Virus record (IMG/VR): IMGVR_UViG_3300046471_000247
Span: 1-42,597 of that record
Strand: one strand, 5' to 3'
Length of the DNA stretch: 42,597 nt
DNA from: a virus
Within the stretch, counting starts at the first letter, position 1. Each line of letters starts with the position of its first letter. Under the pieces are notes generated by a model. It saw only the letters and a program-made list of their open reading frames with translations. It searched no databases and was not told where the DNA came from. The position numbers were made by a program, and so were the translations under genes. Shown here in pieces: positions 21,283 through 29,610 of this stretch.

Positions 21283-23414
21283 TTTCGCTTCTCCAATTTA
21301 GCGATCCGTTTCATGATTTCGTCGATGGCCAACGCGTTGTCCATGCTGCACTCCAATGCAATGCCGGCCTTGTCCACTGAGAGCATGCGAGGGCCGCTCT
21401 TGCCATTAGCGAAGTTGCCTGGTCGGACGTACCAGGGCGCGAAACGCCTCAACGTCTGCGCGATCAGGCCAACGTCGTGAACGTCGGTCAGCTTCAATTC
21501 CCATTCGCTGAAGGCCTTTGCGCAACGCAACGCAATACCGCGGAGCACTTCGCGTTTCCGGATATTTTTCTTGAGTCGCTTGTCGGACCCAACCTGAAAG
21601 CCACCGTTGGCAACGATGGCGCCGATAGCGTTGACCTGATATCCACCTGCCGCCTGGAATACGGAGAGCGCGGACGCCTGATAGCCACCGCTGCTGTTCT
21701 TCATCGCAATGGTGAAGCCGGTGCCGTTCGCGGAAAGGTAATATCCGTTTGCGCCCTGGCCGCCGTTGGGGTTGAAATGAACATCAACCTCGCCTTGACC
21801 CTGGAACGTTCCACCTGGCACCAGCAATCCGTTGCCGTTGAACACGCCCAGCCCAGTAATCCACGCCAGCAGCGTGTAGTTCGCACCGTCGCCCGTATCC
21901 CAGAACGTCCAACCACCGCTGCCGCCGCCGTGGTGGTTGATGAACGACATGTCGCCCCAACCGTTCTGCTTGTTCCAACTCAAGTAGGAGCCCTGCGCGT
22001 TCGGGATCACTCCGCCGCCAGATACGCCAAGGCCCGCGCCCATCGCAACGCGGCCACTAAACGATGCAGGACCGCCACCCATGAATGTGTATTGGGACGC
22101 GTAGAAACCCATCGGAGCAAACGCCGATGCGTCGTACTTGATCGAATCAATTCGCGTTGAGCCGCCGCCGTCCGTAACGAACCGGATACGGTTGTCGGTG
22201 TGGCCCACGCCGCCGCCGAAATACGAATCGGCATACATCGAAACGCTGTTGCCGTACAGCGTACCCGTCATGGTATCGCCCGCCTTCGCTACCTTGCCTG
22301 CGAGAGCGTTTGTGACCGTGGCAGAGAAATGAGCGTCATCGCCCATCGCGTCTGCGAGTTCCTTCAGCGTATCCAACGCACCAGGCGCACCGTTGATCAG
22401 TCCGTTGACCGCTGCGGTGATCTGCGCCGTCACAGCCGCCGGCGTAGTCTTTGCGTCCAATGCCGCTTGTAGGCCGTTGATGTCGCTGATCGGATGCGAA
22501 TGCTGTTTGGCCGCCGCGCCGATATCCGTGAGTACGTCCGCCGGCGCCTTGCTCTGCAGAGGGCCATTGCCCCCACCGATCACGTAGTTGCCCGCCGGTA
22601 TGGTCGCCACGCCCGTACCGCCGCGCGCCACGGGCAGGGTGCCGCTGGTGATGTCGTCGGCCGAATGCGTGTGCGGGGCGGGTGCAAACACCGACGGCAC
22701 GCCGCTGAGGTTGGCCCATTGCAGGTAATAAGAGCCGTCCTTGCCGTCGAGCAGATCCGCATCAAGGCCATTACCCGATCCGGTGTCGTACTGGGCTGCG
22801 CCGCGAATGCCCAGAGCCGTGCAGAACGCAAGCACGCTGGCCTTGGTAAGCAAGGTCTTGACGAAGGCCGACGGTGCGCCGGCACCAAGGCGGTCGTTGA
22901 ATGCCGCCAGGAGGTTCTTTGCCGTGAGCGCTTTCTGCGTATCCGCGCCGGCGATCGCTTCGGCGTCGGTGGCCAAGCGCACCACACCCAGGGTGTCAGT
23001 GGTCGCCGCGGGATTGCTGAAATTGGAGTCGCCGAAGGTGATTTGCGTGGCGTCGATTGCCGTGAACTTCACATCGACGGCCAGCAGCATCGTGGCCTGC
23101 GCCGACTTCTCCACGATCACATCGGCTTGGCCATACGAGGCGAACAGTGTGCCGTCGGCCAGGTAGAAGCCGTAGCCGCGGACACTGTAGACGTCGGTGC
23201 CCGTGTCGCTGATGGTCACGTGGATCGTATCAAGCGAGGTCGCACCGCCGGCGATGGTGGCCAGACGTTTGATCTCGGCGGGCACCGGGGAGCCCGAGGC
23301 AAACGCCGTCGCAGTGACGCCGACGGTAGCGATGCGCACCGCGTTGGTGCCATCGCCCTGGGCGTTGCGTAGCGCGGCACGGCCGGCATCGGTGACGGTG
23401 AGGGTTAGAGCCAT
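21279..23414 (-). CDS. H: Tail fibre protein H with C-terminal S74 chaperone domain
   Basis: A 711-residue fibre. The N-terminus (T-V-T-D-A-G-R-A-A-L and the following strands) is the P2 gpH-type baseplate-attachment domain. Repeated Gly/Ala-rich segments with H-T-H-S and H-S-H-P metal-binding-type motifs near 240-300 are fibre shaft features. The C-terminus has S-D-K-R-L-K-K-N-I near 612, the intramolecular chaperone/auto-protease S74 signature, followed by a coiled coil. The S74 domain would cut itself off after trimer folding. ATG 23414 is chosen over 23471 because the domain starts there. Confidence 0.9.
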   Translation of the reverse strand: MALTLTVTDAGRAALRNAQGDGTNAVRIATVGVTATAFASGSPVPAEIKRLATIAGGATSLDTIHVTISDTGTDVYSVRGYGFYLADGTLFASYGQADVIVEKSAQATMLLAVDVKFTAIDATQITFGDSNFSNPAATTDTLGVVRLATDAEAIAGADTQKALTAKNLLAAFNDRLGAGAPSAFVKTLLTKASVLAFCTALGIRGAAQYDTGSGNGLDADLLDGKDGSYYLQWANLSGVPSVFAPAPHTHSADDITSGTLPVARGGTGVATIPAGNYVIGGGNGPLQSKAPADVLTDIGAAAKQHSHPISDINGLQAALDAKTTPAAVTAQITAAVNGLINGAPGALDTLKELADAMGDDAHFSATVTNALAGKVAKAGDTMTGTLYGNSVSMYADSYFGGGVGHTDNRIRFVTDGGGSTRIDSIKYDASAFAPMGFYASQYTFMGGGPASFSGRVAMGAGLGVSGGGVIPNAQGSYLSWNKQNGWGDMSFINHHGGGSGGWTFWDTGDGANYTLLAWITGLGVFNGNGLLVPGGTFQGQGEVDVHFNPNGGQGANGYYLSANGTGFTIAMKNSSGGYQASALSVFQAAGGYQVNAIGAIVANGGFQVGSDKRLKKNIRKREVLRGIALRCAKAFSEWELKLTDVHDVGLIAQTLRRFAPWYVRPGNFANGKSGPRMLSVDKAGIALECSMDNALAIDEIMKRIAKLEKRK

Positions 23415-23415
23415 G

Positions 23416-23961
23416 TCAGGCGGCCTCGAGAAGCTGTTGGCGTGCGTAAGCGAGCGGGCGGGCCACGGCAATCACGCCGACGCCTCCCAGCGCCTGCGCA
23501 CCTTGAGTGAAAGTGAAATGCGTGCGCACGGGCTTCGTGCGATTAACCTCGGCGATCACGTCGTCGAAGAATTGCGCGGTAGCTTCCGAGCCGCCCTGGC
23601 CGGACAGCGTCAGCACGACGCTTGCCGTATGGGGAACACCGCGCGGGACCATCTGCCACCACTCGCGGATATCGATGTGGCCACCGAAAGCATCCACGAC
23701 GTCACGCACCGACTTGGCGGTGCCCTGGTGACGTGCGATGTCGATCGACGCCTGCACGCGGTTGCGCTTGACCGTGTCGGACCAGTACGACTTCCAGCTC
23801 GACACGGACAGCGACCAGGCCAGCCAGGCGAGCAACTTGTCGTCGATCAGCGAGGGATTCCACAGCGTGGCCAGCGGCGTGGGGATATCGAGCAGGGACA
23901 GGCCAACCTGCTCGAGCGCGCGTTCCAGGCGGGTGCTGTTGGGTGGGAGCAGGCTAGGCAC
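23416..23961 (-). CDS. I: Baseplate/tail protein I
   Basis: A 181-residue gpI homologue with the conserved S-W-K-S-Y-W-S-D near 53-60 and an R-H-Q-G-T-A-K-S-V-R-D-V-V-D-A-F-G stretch near 77-93. gpI connects baseplate wedges to the fibres. It overlaps J by eight bases and precedes H by one base, as in P2. Confidence 0.92.
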   Translation of the reverse strand: MPSLLPPNSTRLERALEQVGLSLLDIPTPLATLWNPSLIDDKLLAWLAWSLSVSSWKSYWSDTVKRNRVQASIDIARHQGTAKSVRDVVDAFGGHIDIREWWQMVPRGVPHTASVVLTLSGQGGSEATAQFFDDVIAEVNRTKPVRTHFTFTQGAQALGGVGVIAVARPLAYARQQLLEAA

Positions 23962-24940
23962 CGATGCCCCCGTAGTTGAGCGTCACGCTGCGGCAGTAGG
24001 CGGCCTGCGTGTCGCCGATGACGATGGTGGCCGTCGGCGAGACCAGCTCGACGTTCTGGATGCCAGCGACCTGCAGGGCGGCGTAGATCGCCGAAAGCGT
24101 GATGTCGCGACCCAGGCGGCGAGAAGCGGCCAGGTAGGCGTCCAGGCTGGTTTGCGCTGCGGCCAGCACGATGTCCGAGTCGGGTCCGGCGAACGTGTAC
24201 AGCGTTGCATCGATATCGAAGTCGATGATCTCGGCCGATTGCACCATCACGTGATCGGTCAGCGGGCGCACGTTGTCGGCGCTCACGGTGGCGGCAACCG
24301 TATCGAGCAGCGTCTGCGGCGCGGTGCCGTCGCCGTTGCGCGAGAGCACGGCCACCGACACATCGCCTGGCCAATCGGCGGCATCCAGGGCGGACGACAT
24401 GGCATCGACCAGGTCTTGCTCGGCGCCATGCGCAGCCAGTATGGAAGCGACCAGCGCCTTGATGTCATCGGGTGTGGGACTGGTTGCGCTCGCGTCCAGC
24501 ACGTCACCCGAGGCGCTGCGTGCATGGAAAATGTAAGCATCGGCTGGGCCTGCGACCGAGAACGATGCGGGGGCGAGCGTGATGCGGTCGCGGTAGTCGT
24601 CGTCGCTTTCCATGACCGCGTCGATGTCCAGCTCGGGCTGCGCCGCCACGATCGTTAGGCGCTGCACGCCGAGCAGCGCGCCCAGGTTATCCAGGTCGTT
24701 CTTCTGTGCCGTGGCGAGAAAGCAGGCGCGGGCCGCATCATTGACGCGCTGTCGCAGGCCCATGGCGATGTAGGCCAACACCTGAAGGATCGCGTTGGCT
24801 CCCTCCGATTCCACATCGGCATTGAAGGTCGGCCACACTGCGACCAGCTTGGCCTGGGCTTCCTGATAGAGCGCCTCAAAATCGATCGTTTCGACGACAT
24901 CGGGCGGCGGTAGCTTGCTGAGTTGGATCGCGGAGGTCAT
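23954..24940 (-). CDS. J: Baseplate assembly protein J
   Basis: A 328-residue gpJ homologue of the baseplate J-like family. Early L-P-P-P-D-V-V-E-T-I-D-F-E-A-L and a later L-D-N-L-G-A-L-L-G-V-x-R are typical, as is D-A-x-x-x-x-D-D-D-Y-R-D-R-I-x-L-A near 106-122. It forms the baseplate wedge with W and I. It overlaps W by four bases and I by eight. Confidence 0.95.
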   Translation of the reverse strand: MTSAIQLSKLPPPDVVETIDFEALYQEAQAKLVAVWPTFNADVESEGANAILQVLAYIAMGLRQRVNDAARACFLATAQKNDLDNLGALLGVQRLTIVAAQPELDIDAVMESDDDYRDRITLAPASFSVAGPADAYIFHARSASGDVLDASATSPTPDDIKALVASILAAHGAEQDLVDAMSSALDAADWPGDVSVAVLSRNGDGTAPQTLLDTVAATVSADNVRPLTDHVMVQSAEIIDFDIDATLYTFAGPDSDIVLAAAQTSLDAYLAASRRLGRDITLSAIYAALQVAGIQNVELVSPTATIVIGDTQAAYCRSVTLNYGGIGA

Positions 24941-25293
24941 GCGGGCACCCCCGTGCGCACATCGACGCTCAGCGACGCAACGGCATCGGTGTCGACGATC
25001 CGACCTGTGACTGTGAGGATCCAGCGACCGGCGAGGGCATCGGCGGCCGACAGAGAGACGCGTTGCACGTCGATGCGTGGTTCCCAGCGGATCAGGGCGG
25101 CCGCAGCCGCGGCGTAAAGCAACACCAGCGTGGCGGGATTGGCGGGCGCGTCGATGAGGTCAGGCAACTGACTGCCGAATTCGCGGCGTGCGATGCGGCT
25201 GCCGAGCGGTGTGGAGAGAATCACGCCGATGGATTGCGCCAGGTGCGCATTGCCGGACAGCGCGGCGCCCGTATTGCGATTCATGCCGATCAT
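24937..25293 (-). CDS. W: Baseplate wedge protein W (gp25-like)
   Basis: A 118-residue gp25-like wedge protein. The sequence M-N-R-N-T-G then S-I-G-V-I-L-S-T-P-L-G-S-R-I-A-R-R-E-F-G-S near 21-41 is the family hallmark. Overlaps at both ends couple it to V and J. ATG 25293 and ATG 25284 are both possible; the second gives the usual N-terminus. Confidence 0.95.
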   Translation of the reverse strand: MIGMNRNTGAALSGNAHLAQSIGVILSTPLGSRIARREFGSQLPDLIDAPANPATLVLLYAAAAAALIRWEPRIDVQRVSLSAADALAGRWILTVTGRIVDTDAVASLSVDVRTGVPA

Positions 25294-25883
25294 GACGCCA
25301 CCGGCTTGCCGCTGATGCCCGTGCCCGGCTGTACCTTGTCGTGTGGGTGATTGGTCAGGCTGATGCCGCTTGCTTTGACATCGCCATCGCTGGTGATGTC
25401 CTGGTCCGCGTGCAGCGTGTTGTCCAGCGTCACCGCGTCCGACACGTGCAACTTGCCATCGATATCCACGTCGCCCGTGAGCTTGAATCCGCCCGGCGCG
25501 ATCGCTTCCACGCGGCCACCGGCGGGCAGCGATGCTTTCAGGAGGTGGGTGGCCATGTCGTACAGCAGAACGGCGCCATCCTCGAAGGCCACCAGGACGT
25601 TGTCGGCGGTGGCACCGTCCGGCTTGGGGAGTGCGTTGGAGAACAGCGCCGGAAAGGCCACGCCGGCGGCAAGGTCACCGTTGGGCGACAACACCATCAC
25701 CTGCTCGCCGAGCGACGGCGGATTCCAGGCGCGTACACGGCCCGCGCGGGTCGATACCCAGGGCAGGGGCTTGGTCACCACGCCGCCCGTCTTCACCGTG
25801 ACGCGCGCGGCGTCGGCGTCAACGCTCGCCACGGTGCCGTAGCGGATCAGATTCGCGAGGATGCGCAGTGTGTCGTCATGCAT
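25290..25883 (-). CDS. V: Baseplate spike protein V
   Basis: A 197-residue spike homologue. An OB-fold N-terminus with V-S-T-R-A-G-R-x-R-x-W-x-P-P-S-L-G-E-Q-V-M matches P2 gpV, followed by F-E-D-G-A-V-L-L-Y-D and beta repeats. H-P-H-D near the C-terminus is the metal-binding tip motif. Met at 25883 is preferred because the following L-R-I-L-A-N-L-I-R aligns with gpV; Met at 25892 and 25910 are alternatives. A palindromic late activator-site candidate lies 57 bases upstream. Confidence 0.92.
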   Translation of the reverse strand: MHDDTLRILANLIRYGTVASVDADAARVTVKTGGVVTKPLPWVSTRAGRVRAWNPPSLGEQVMVLSPNGDLAAGVAFPALFSNALPKPDGATADNVLVAFEDGAVLLYDMATHLLKASLPAGGRVEAIAPGGFKLTGDVDIDGKLHVSDAVTLDNTLHADQDITSDGDVKASGISLTNHPHDKVQPGTGISGKPVAS

Positions 25884-25928
25884 GCCCGCCATGCTGCGGA
25901 CGCCGCGCACGCGGCGCAGCTTCGGGCC

Positions 25929-25952
25929 GTTCTGTACACGGTTCAGTAGAAC
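25929..25952. promoter_or_regulatory. Late activator-site candidate upstream of V
   Basis: GTTCT-GTACAC-N8-AGAAC, a dyad nearly identical in layout to the site at 32874-32897. It is the only gap of its size in the tail operon. It lies where P2 has the V promoter. The likely binder is the Ogr/Delta-like protein at 10938-11273. Confidence 0.6.
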
Positions 25953-25955
25953 AAG

Positions 25956-26429
25956 CTATGTCGCGAGCTGCTCGAGCAGCAGATCCCGAATCAGCGCGCG
26001 ATCGCGTTCGCTAAAGCCGAGCAGCGGTCGGGCGGGATAGCGGATCATCTTGCCGCCGAGTGAGGCGCGATCGGCGAGACCTTCCTGATGCACGCGCGCC
26101 AGGCGCGCCACGCGCCCCACGAACCCCACTTCGGCGCCTTCGGCGGTGGCGTTGGCTTTCAGCCAACGTGCGGTGCGCAGCTTGACGAACATGGCGCCCT
26201 GCTTGCGCCGGATCTGCCCTCGCTTATCGCGAAGGCGATCGCCTTGGCTCTTGCGCGCCGCATAGGGCGTGCCGTCCGGTGCTATTTGTTTAGCGATGCG
26301 TTCTTGCTGCGACCCGCGCAGCGCACGCGCAATCGAGGTGGCCAGCTTCCGGCGTGCCGGCGGTGCGATCTTGACCAGGAGCGAGGCCGCCCAGGTCTCA
26401 AGCTGGATCAAGTCGTCGGCCATACCCAC
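25956..26429 (-). CDS. S: Tail completion protein S
   Basis: A 157-residue gpS homologue (phage virion morphogenesis family). The R-R-K-L-A-T-S-I-A-R-A-L-R start, D-G-T-P-Y-A-A-R-K near 51-59, and the G-x-V-G-R-V-A-R-L-A-R-V-H-Q-E-G-L near 102-118 are conserved. It completes the tail with R. It overlaps R by 22 bases. ATG 26423 (MADDL) is an alternative start. Confidence 0.92.
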   Translation of the reverse strand: MGMADDLIQLETWAASLLVKIAPPARRKLATSIARALRGSQQERIAKQIAPDGTPYAARKSQGDRLRDKRGQIRRKQGAMFVKLRTARWLKANATAEGAEVGFVGRVARLARVHQEGLADRASLGGKMIRYPARPLLGFSERDRALIRDLLLEQLAT

Positions 26430-26836
26430 GCCGCGGTCGGGTCGGCAGGTGGCTCGGCCGGGTGGTCGAACGTCGTGCCGTCGGCATTCGCGTACACCGC
26501 TTCAGTGAGATCGATTTCGATGGCCACGTCCGCGAGTTCATTGGACATCATCTCGCACTCGAAACGGATGCCGCGCTTGTTGTTGGTGTCGTTCTTGAGT
26601 AGATCCGGCTGCTCCAGCTCCACCCATTGCGTGACCGCTGACGCCAATTGATCCATATCGCCCGCGAAGTCTTGCAGGACGGCGGTGAGCTGGTAGGTGT
26701 AGAGCCAGCCGCGGCCAGGCGCGCCGGTGGCCACCAGGTGGCCACGCTCCACGTAGATCGAGAGGCGTTGCGGATCCTGCGCGACATCGGGTAGCGCGGC
26801 GAGCAACGCCGTGCGGAAGCGTCCGGGCTTGTTCAT
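26408..26836 (-). CDS. R: Tail completion protein R
   Basis: A 142-residue gpR homologue with the opening M-N-K-P-G-R-F-R-T-A-L-L-A-A-L-P and R-L-S-I-Y-V-E-R-G near 24-32. It functions in the tail-to-head connection with S. It overlaps the spanin gene by four bases and S by 22. Confidence 0.92.
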   Translation of the reverse strand: MNKPGRFRTALLAALPDVAQDPQRLSIYVERGHLVATGAPGRGWLYTYQLTAVLQDFAGDMDQLASAVTQWVELEQPDLLKNDTNNKRGIRFECEMMSNELADVAIEIDLTEAVYANADGTTFDHPAEPPADPTAAWVWPTT

Positions 26837-27381
26837 GGCGAGGCGGCTTGCATGCCCTGGTAGTGGTCCGTCAGCTGTTGCTGGAAGGCGGCGTCCTGCA
26901 ATTGGCGCTGCCGCTCCCAGTCCTGCAGGCCGCTTAGCTGCTCGGCGATTTCGTGGCAGGTGCCGTAGTTGCCGACGATGACGCCGGCGGCCTCAGAGGC
27001 TTTAACGTCGGAGGCTTGCGCATCAGCGGCTCCGGCGCTTGGTAGCTCGGACAAGTCAACCGCGGCGTCGTGCACGCGCACAAAGCCAACAGGGAGAGGG
27101 AAATCACGATCAACGCTCGGCGGGACATAATCGGGCACCTTCACTTGGAGGTTGGTGGTGGTGTCGTGCACGTAAATGATGCGATCGACAAAGTTGGTGA
27201 CGGCCACGACGTTGAGGCTCGCGGCCTGGGCGTCGAACTGCGCGGTGATGGCTTGCGCTTGCGCGGTGGCCAGCTTGCCGCCCAGTGAATCGAGCTTCAG
27301 ATGCTGCACGCCGATCACGCAGGCGGCGGCGATCAGCAGGGCGGCCAATGCATACAACAAACCCTTGAGCACGATGGTCAT
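26833..27381 (-). CDS. Inner-membrane spanin (LysB/Rz-like)
   Basis: A 182-residue protein with one N-terminal membrane anchor near residues 5-24 and a long periplasmic helical part with Gln/Ala-rich coiled-coil sequence. C-H-E-I-A-E-Q-L and W-E-R-Q-R near 142-157 are typical of LysB-type i-spanins. It acts with the nested lipoprotein to fuse inner and outer membranes at lysis. It overlaps the methyltransferase gene by four bases and R by four. Confidence 0.82.
   Translation of the reverse strand: MTIVLKGLLYALAALLIAAACVIGVQHLKLDSLGGKLATAQAQAITAQFDAQAASLNVVAVTNFVDRIIYVHDTTTNLQVKVPDYVPPSVDRDFPLPVGFVRVHDAAVDLSELPSAGAADAQASDVKASEAAGVIVGNYGTCHEIAEQLSGLQDWERQRQLQDAAFQQQLTDHYQGMQAASP
26934..27128 (-). 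CDS. Nested outer-membrane spanin (LysC/Rz1-like lipoprotein)
   Basis: A 64-residue protein encoded inside the i-spanin in another frame. The signal peptide ends in the lipobox Leu-Cys-Ala-Cys (Cys near 19). The mature part is Pro/Ser/Thr-rich, as in Rz1. Length, lipobox and nesting all match the embedded o-spanin of P2-like phages. It should be anchored to the outer membrane and bind the i-spanin coiled coil. Confidence 0.8.
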   Translation of the reverse strand: MSRRALIVISLSLLALCACTTPRLTCPSYQAPEPLMRKPPTLKPLRPPASSSATTAPATKSPSS

Positions 27382-28139
27382 GCGGCTTGTTCCTTGTCGG
27401 GGGTGGTGGCGTCGCTCATGCGGCGGCGCGCGATGTCGGCGTTGACCTGGTCAAGCTCGGCGCCAATGAAGCGCCGGCCCTCGAGCACGGCGGCGACGCC
27501 GGTGGTGCCGGAGCCTGCGAAGGGGTCGAGCACGACGCCACCGGGCGGGCAGCACTGCACGATGGCGCGCATGAGGTTTGTTGGCTTGCCGGTGACGTGA
27601 TGCTTGTCGGCCTGTCGGATCGATTCGACGTGGTGTCCAGCCAGATAGCCGACGTCTTCACGCGCGGGCATGGGGCCATTGCTACCCCACACTGCATACT
27701 CGGCCGAATTACGGAATCGGCCGGGACCACTGGGACGGCCCGCGGGTTTGATCCACGGGAAAATCCCTCGCCAGACGGCGCCCGCGGTCTGCAACGCGTC
27801 GGATGTGCTGGGGAGCTGCCGCCAGTCGGTGAACAGCACGATCGGTGCGCCGGGCTTGGCGATGCGCAGGCATTCGGACAGCCACAGTGTCACCCAAAGC
27901 GTCCAGCTGCGTTGGTCGCGATTGTCGCCGCTGAAGTCGTGGTAGTGACGCTTGACGTCCGAACTAACGTATTTTGCGACCGGCGTCTGATTCATACGCG
28001 CGGCTGAATGCGTACCACCGGAACTGTAAGGCGGATCGGTGATGACCGCATCGACGGAGGCGGCGGGAAGGGTGCGCAAGAAGGCCAGGCATTCGCCTTG
28101 GTGCAGGTGAAACGGTGTCACTTCAGTGGATCTCCACAC
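27378..28139 (-). CDS. DNA methyltransferase (N6-adenine/N4-cytosine type)
   Basis: A 253-residue methyltransferase. D-P-P-Y near residues 37-40 is the catalytic motif; D-P-F-A-G-S-G-T-T near 206-214 binds S-adenosylmethionine. With DPPY before the SAM motif, the order is of the beta class. It has no nuclease partner nearby, so it is an orphan methylase that may protect phage DNA from restriction. It lies inside the lysis cassette, overlapping the endolysin by 17 bases and the spanin by four, so it is expressed late. Confidence 0.92.
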   Translation of the reverse strand: MWRSTEVTPFHLHQGECLAFLRTLPAASVDAVITDPPYSSGGTHSAARMNQTPVAKYVSSDVKRHYHDFSGDNRDQRSWTLWVTLWLSECLRIAKPGAPIVLFTDWRQLPSTSDALQTAGAVWRGIFPWIKPAGRPSGPGRFRNSAEYAVWGSNGPMPAREDVGYLAGHHVESIRQADKHHVTGKPTNLMRAIVQCCPPGGVVLDPFAGSGTTGVAAVLEGRRFIGAELDQVNADIARRRMSDATTPDKEQAA

Positions 28140-28695
28140 GGTTGAGCACCCAGCCGAAGAGATACTTCCGCTGGGAGGGTTTGGCTTCGGTAATTTCGAG
28201 ATAGCGGGTGGCTTGCACGCCGTTGAGGCCGCGCATCAAGGCGGTGATGCCCTGCGGACCGCGCCAGGCCAGGAAGGCCCGCAGCGCGTCCAGCGTGACG
28301 CTGCCGATGCGCCCATCGACATGCAGGTCGCCGTAGCGACTGCCGGAGTCGTTGAAGCCGTTGAGCCAGCGCTGCAGGAAGGTCGCTGCGACCGGCGTGC
28401 CCATGTTGACGCCGGTATCGATCAGCTCGGCGCCGATGTTGGGCTCGATGTTAAACACCGCGCCGAACTGCGGTTCGTCGATATAGCGCTTGCGATAGAT
28501 CGCCCGCGCTACATCTTCGGGCAGATCCTTCATGGTGCCGGTGTAGCCGTAGGCACGCGCCGAGGCAATCGTGATGCCCCAGCGCGTTTCCTTGCCGGCG
28601 TCGTTCGGATCGTTCGTGTAGGCGTCCCAGCCCTCGCTCTTCATCACGCCGGTGATGATCTGATCGAGGCGTTGCTCCGGCAGCGTGATCACCAT
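28123..28695 (-). CDS. Endolysin, glycoside hydrolase family 108-like
   Basis: A 190-residue muramidase. S-E-G-W-D near residue 19 holds the likely catalytic Glu, followed by N-D-P-N-D-A-G-K-E-T-R-W-G-I-T near 25-39, the GH108 hallmark. The C-terminal half fits the peptidoglycan-binding domain that accompanies it. No signal peptide or membrane anchor is seen, so release needs a holin. ATG 28695 overlaps the upstream holin-like gene by seven bases. Confidence 0.92.
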   Translation of the reverse strand: MVITLPEQRLDQIITGVMKSEGWDAYTNDPNDAGKETRWGITIASARAYGYTGTMKDLPEDVARAIYRKRYIDEPQFGAVFNIEPNIGAELIDTGVNMGTPVAATFLQRWLNGFNDSGSRYGDLHVDGRIGSVTLDALRAFLAWRGPQGITALMRGLNGVQATRYLEITEAKPSQRKYLFGWVLNRVEIH

Positions 28696-29042
28696 GTCCG
28701 GCCCCGGATCCGCATGATCAGGTGCTGGGTGGCACGCGTCAGCAAGGCCAGCACCGCGCGCACCAGGTGCGCGGTGTTGCCGCGGTGATAGAGGAACAGC
28801 CACGCCACCGCGAAGGTGCAAAGCGCTTCCAGCGGACCCGGTGGCGGCTTGATGCCGAACAGCAGTTTGACCGCGGTTCCGGTGCAAGCGCTGACGTAGA
28901 GCCATGCCATCCACGCATACACGTGCCGATGACGCGATTCGCCGCGGCGAAAGGTCAGGATGCTGAGAACGATGGCCAGGCAAGAGACCAGTTGAACGAA
29001 CGGCCACAGTCCGAGCGTGGCGAGGTGCGCAAAGAGGTGCAT
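28689..29042 (-). CDS. Holin-like membrane protein
   Basis: A 117-residue protein with three hydrophobic segments (about 9-27, 42-61 and 72-88) and a basic C-terminal tail. The R-R-G-E-S-R-H-R stretch between the first two segments fits 3-TM phage holins or antiholins. It lies between the other holin-like gene and the endolysin. Whether it is the holin or antiholin of the pair is unclear. Confidence 0.7.
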   Translation of the reverse strand: MHLFAHLATLGLWPFVQLVSCLAIVLSILTFRRGESRHRHVYAWMAWLYVSACTGTAVKLLFGIKPPPGPLEALCTFAVAWLFLYHRGNTAHLVRAVLALLTRATQHLIMRIRGRTW

Positions 29043-29044
29043 GG

Positions 29045-29395
29045 TTAGGCTCCGCTCTTGGTGAAGGTGGAGAAATCGCCGTTTTTGACGCGCTCAATCA
29101 CCTGCGTGGCGATGGTGATGATCGTGGCGCCGCCGAGAAAGGCAGCGAGGCCAATGCTTTGCAGCGGCAGGTGTGCCAGGACATCGGGCGCGGCCACGTA
29201 GCCGCCGCCGGCGCTCACGGCCAGGTAGACGGCGCGGCGCCACAGCGGCAGATCCTTCGCGATCGTGACGAAGAGGGCGCCGCCGGCGAGGGCGCCGATC
29301 AGGGCGTTGCCATCGACGCCGGGAATCAGCGCGGTGGCGGTGGCGGCCGTAGCGACGGCGGCGGACGCGGCAGTGGCGGTTGCAGGTTCAGCCAT
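29045..29395 (-). CDS. Putative holin
   Basis: A 116-residue protein. An Ala/Thr-rich N-terminus is followed by two or three hydrophobic segments (about 31-48, 57-74, 83-97) and a charged tail, like putative holins of the type next to tail gene X in Xanthomonadales and Pseudomonas P2-like phages. It probably sets lysis timing. Two bases separate it from X and two from the next holin-like gene. Confidence 0.75.
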   Translation of the reverse strand: MAEPATATAASAAVATAATATALIPGVDGNALIGALAGGALFVTIAKDLPLWRRAVYLAVSAGGGYVAAPDVLAHLPLQSIGLAAFLGGATIITIATQVIERVKNGDFSTFTKSGA

Positions 29396-29397
29396 GA

Positions 29398-29610
29398 TCA
29401 GTCCCAGAGTTTTATGTTGGAAAGAATGGGTGCGCTGACGCTGGTGCGATCGGGCAGAACGACCGGTGTCCCTTCCGGCAGGATCGGGCCGATATCGGCG
29501 ATCCCGCGATTGAGTTCGAGCACTTGCTCGACCACGCCCGTGGTCGCGCCCAGCTCACGCCAGCAGATGCCGTCGACGGTGTCGCCCTGGCGTGCCAGCA
29601 CGGTGGCCAT
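29398..29610 (-). CDS. X: Tail protein X (LysM-like)
   Basis: A 70-residue gpX homologue with the single LysM-type pattern A-R-Q-G-D-T-V-D-G-I-C-W near 6-17 and L-P-E-G-T-P-V-V-L-P near 44-53. It is part of the tail in P2-like phages. It overlaps L by one base. Confidence 0.92.
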   Translation of the reverse strand: MATVLARQGDTVDGICWRELGATTGVVEQVLELNRGIADIGPILPEGTPVVLPDRTSVSAPILSNIKLWD

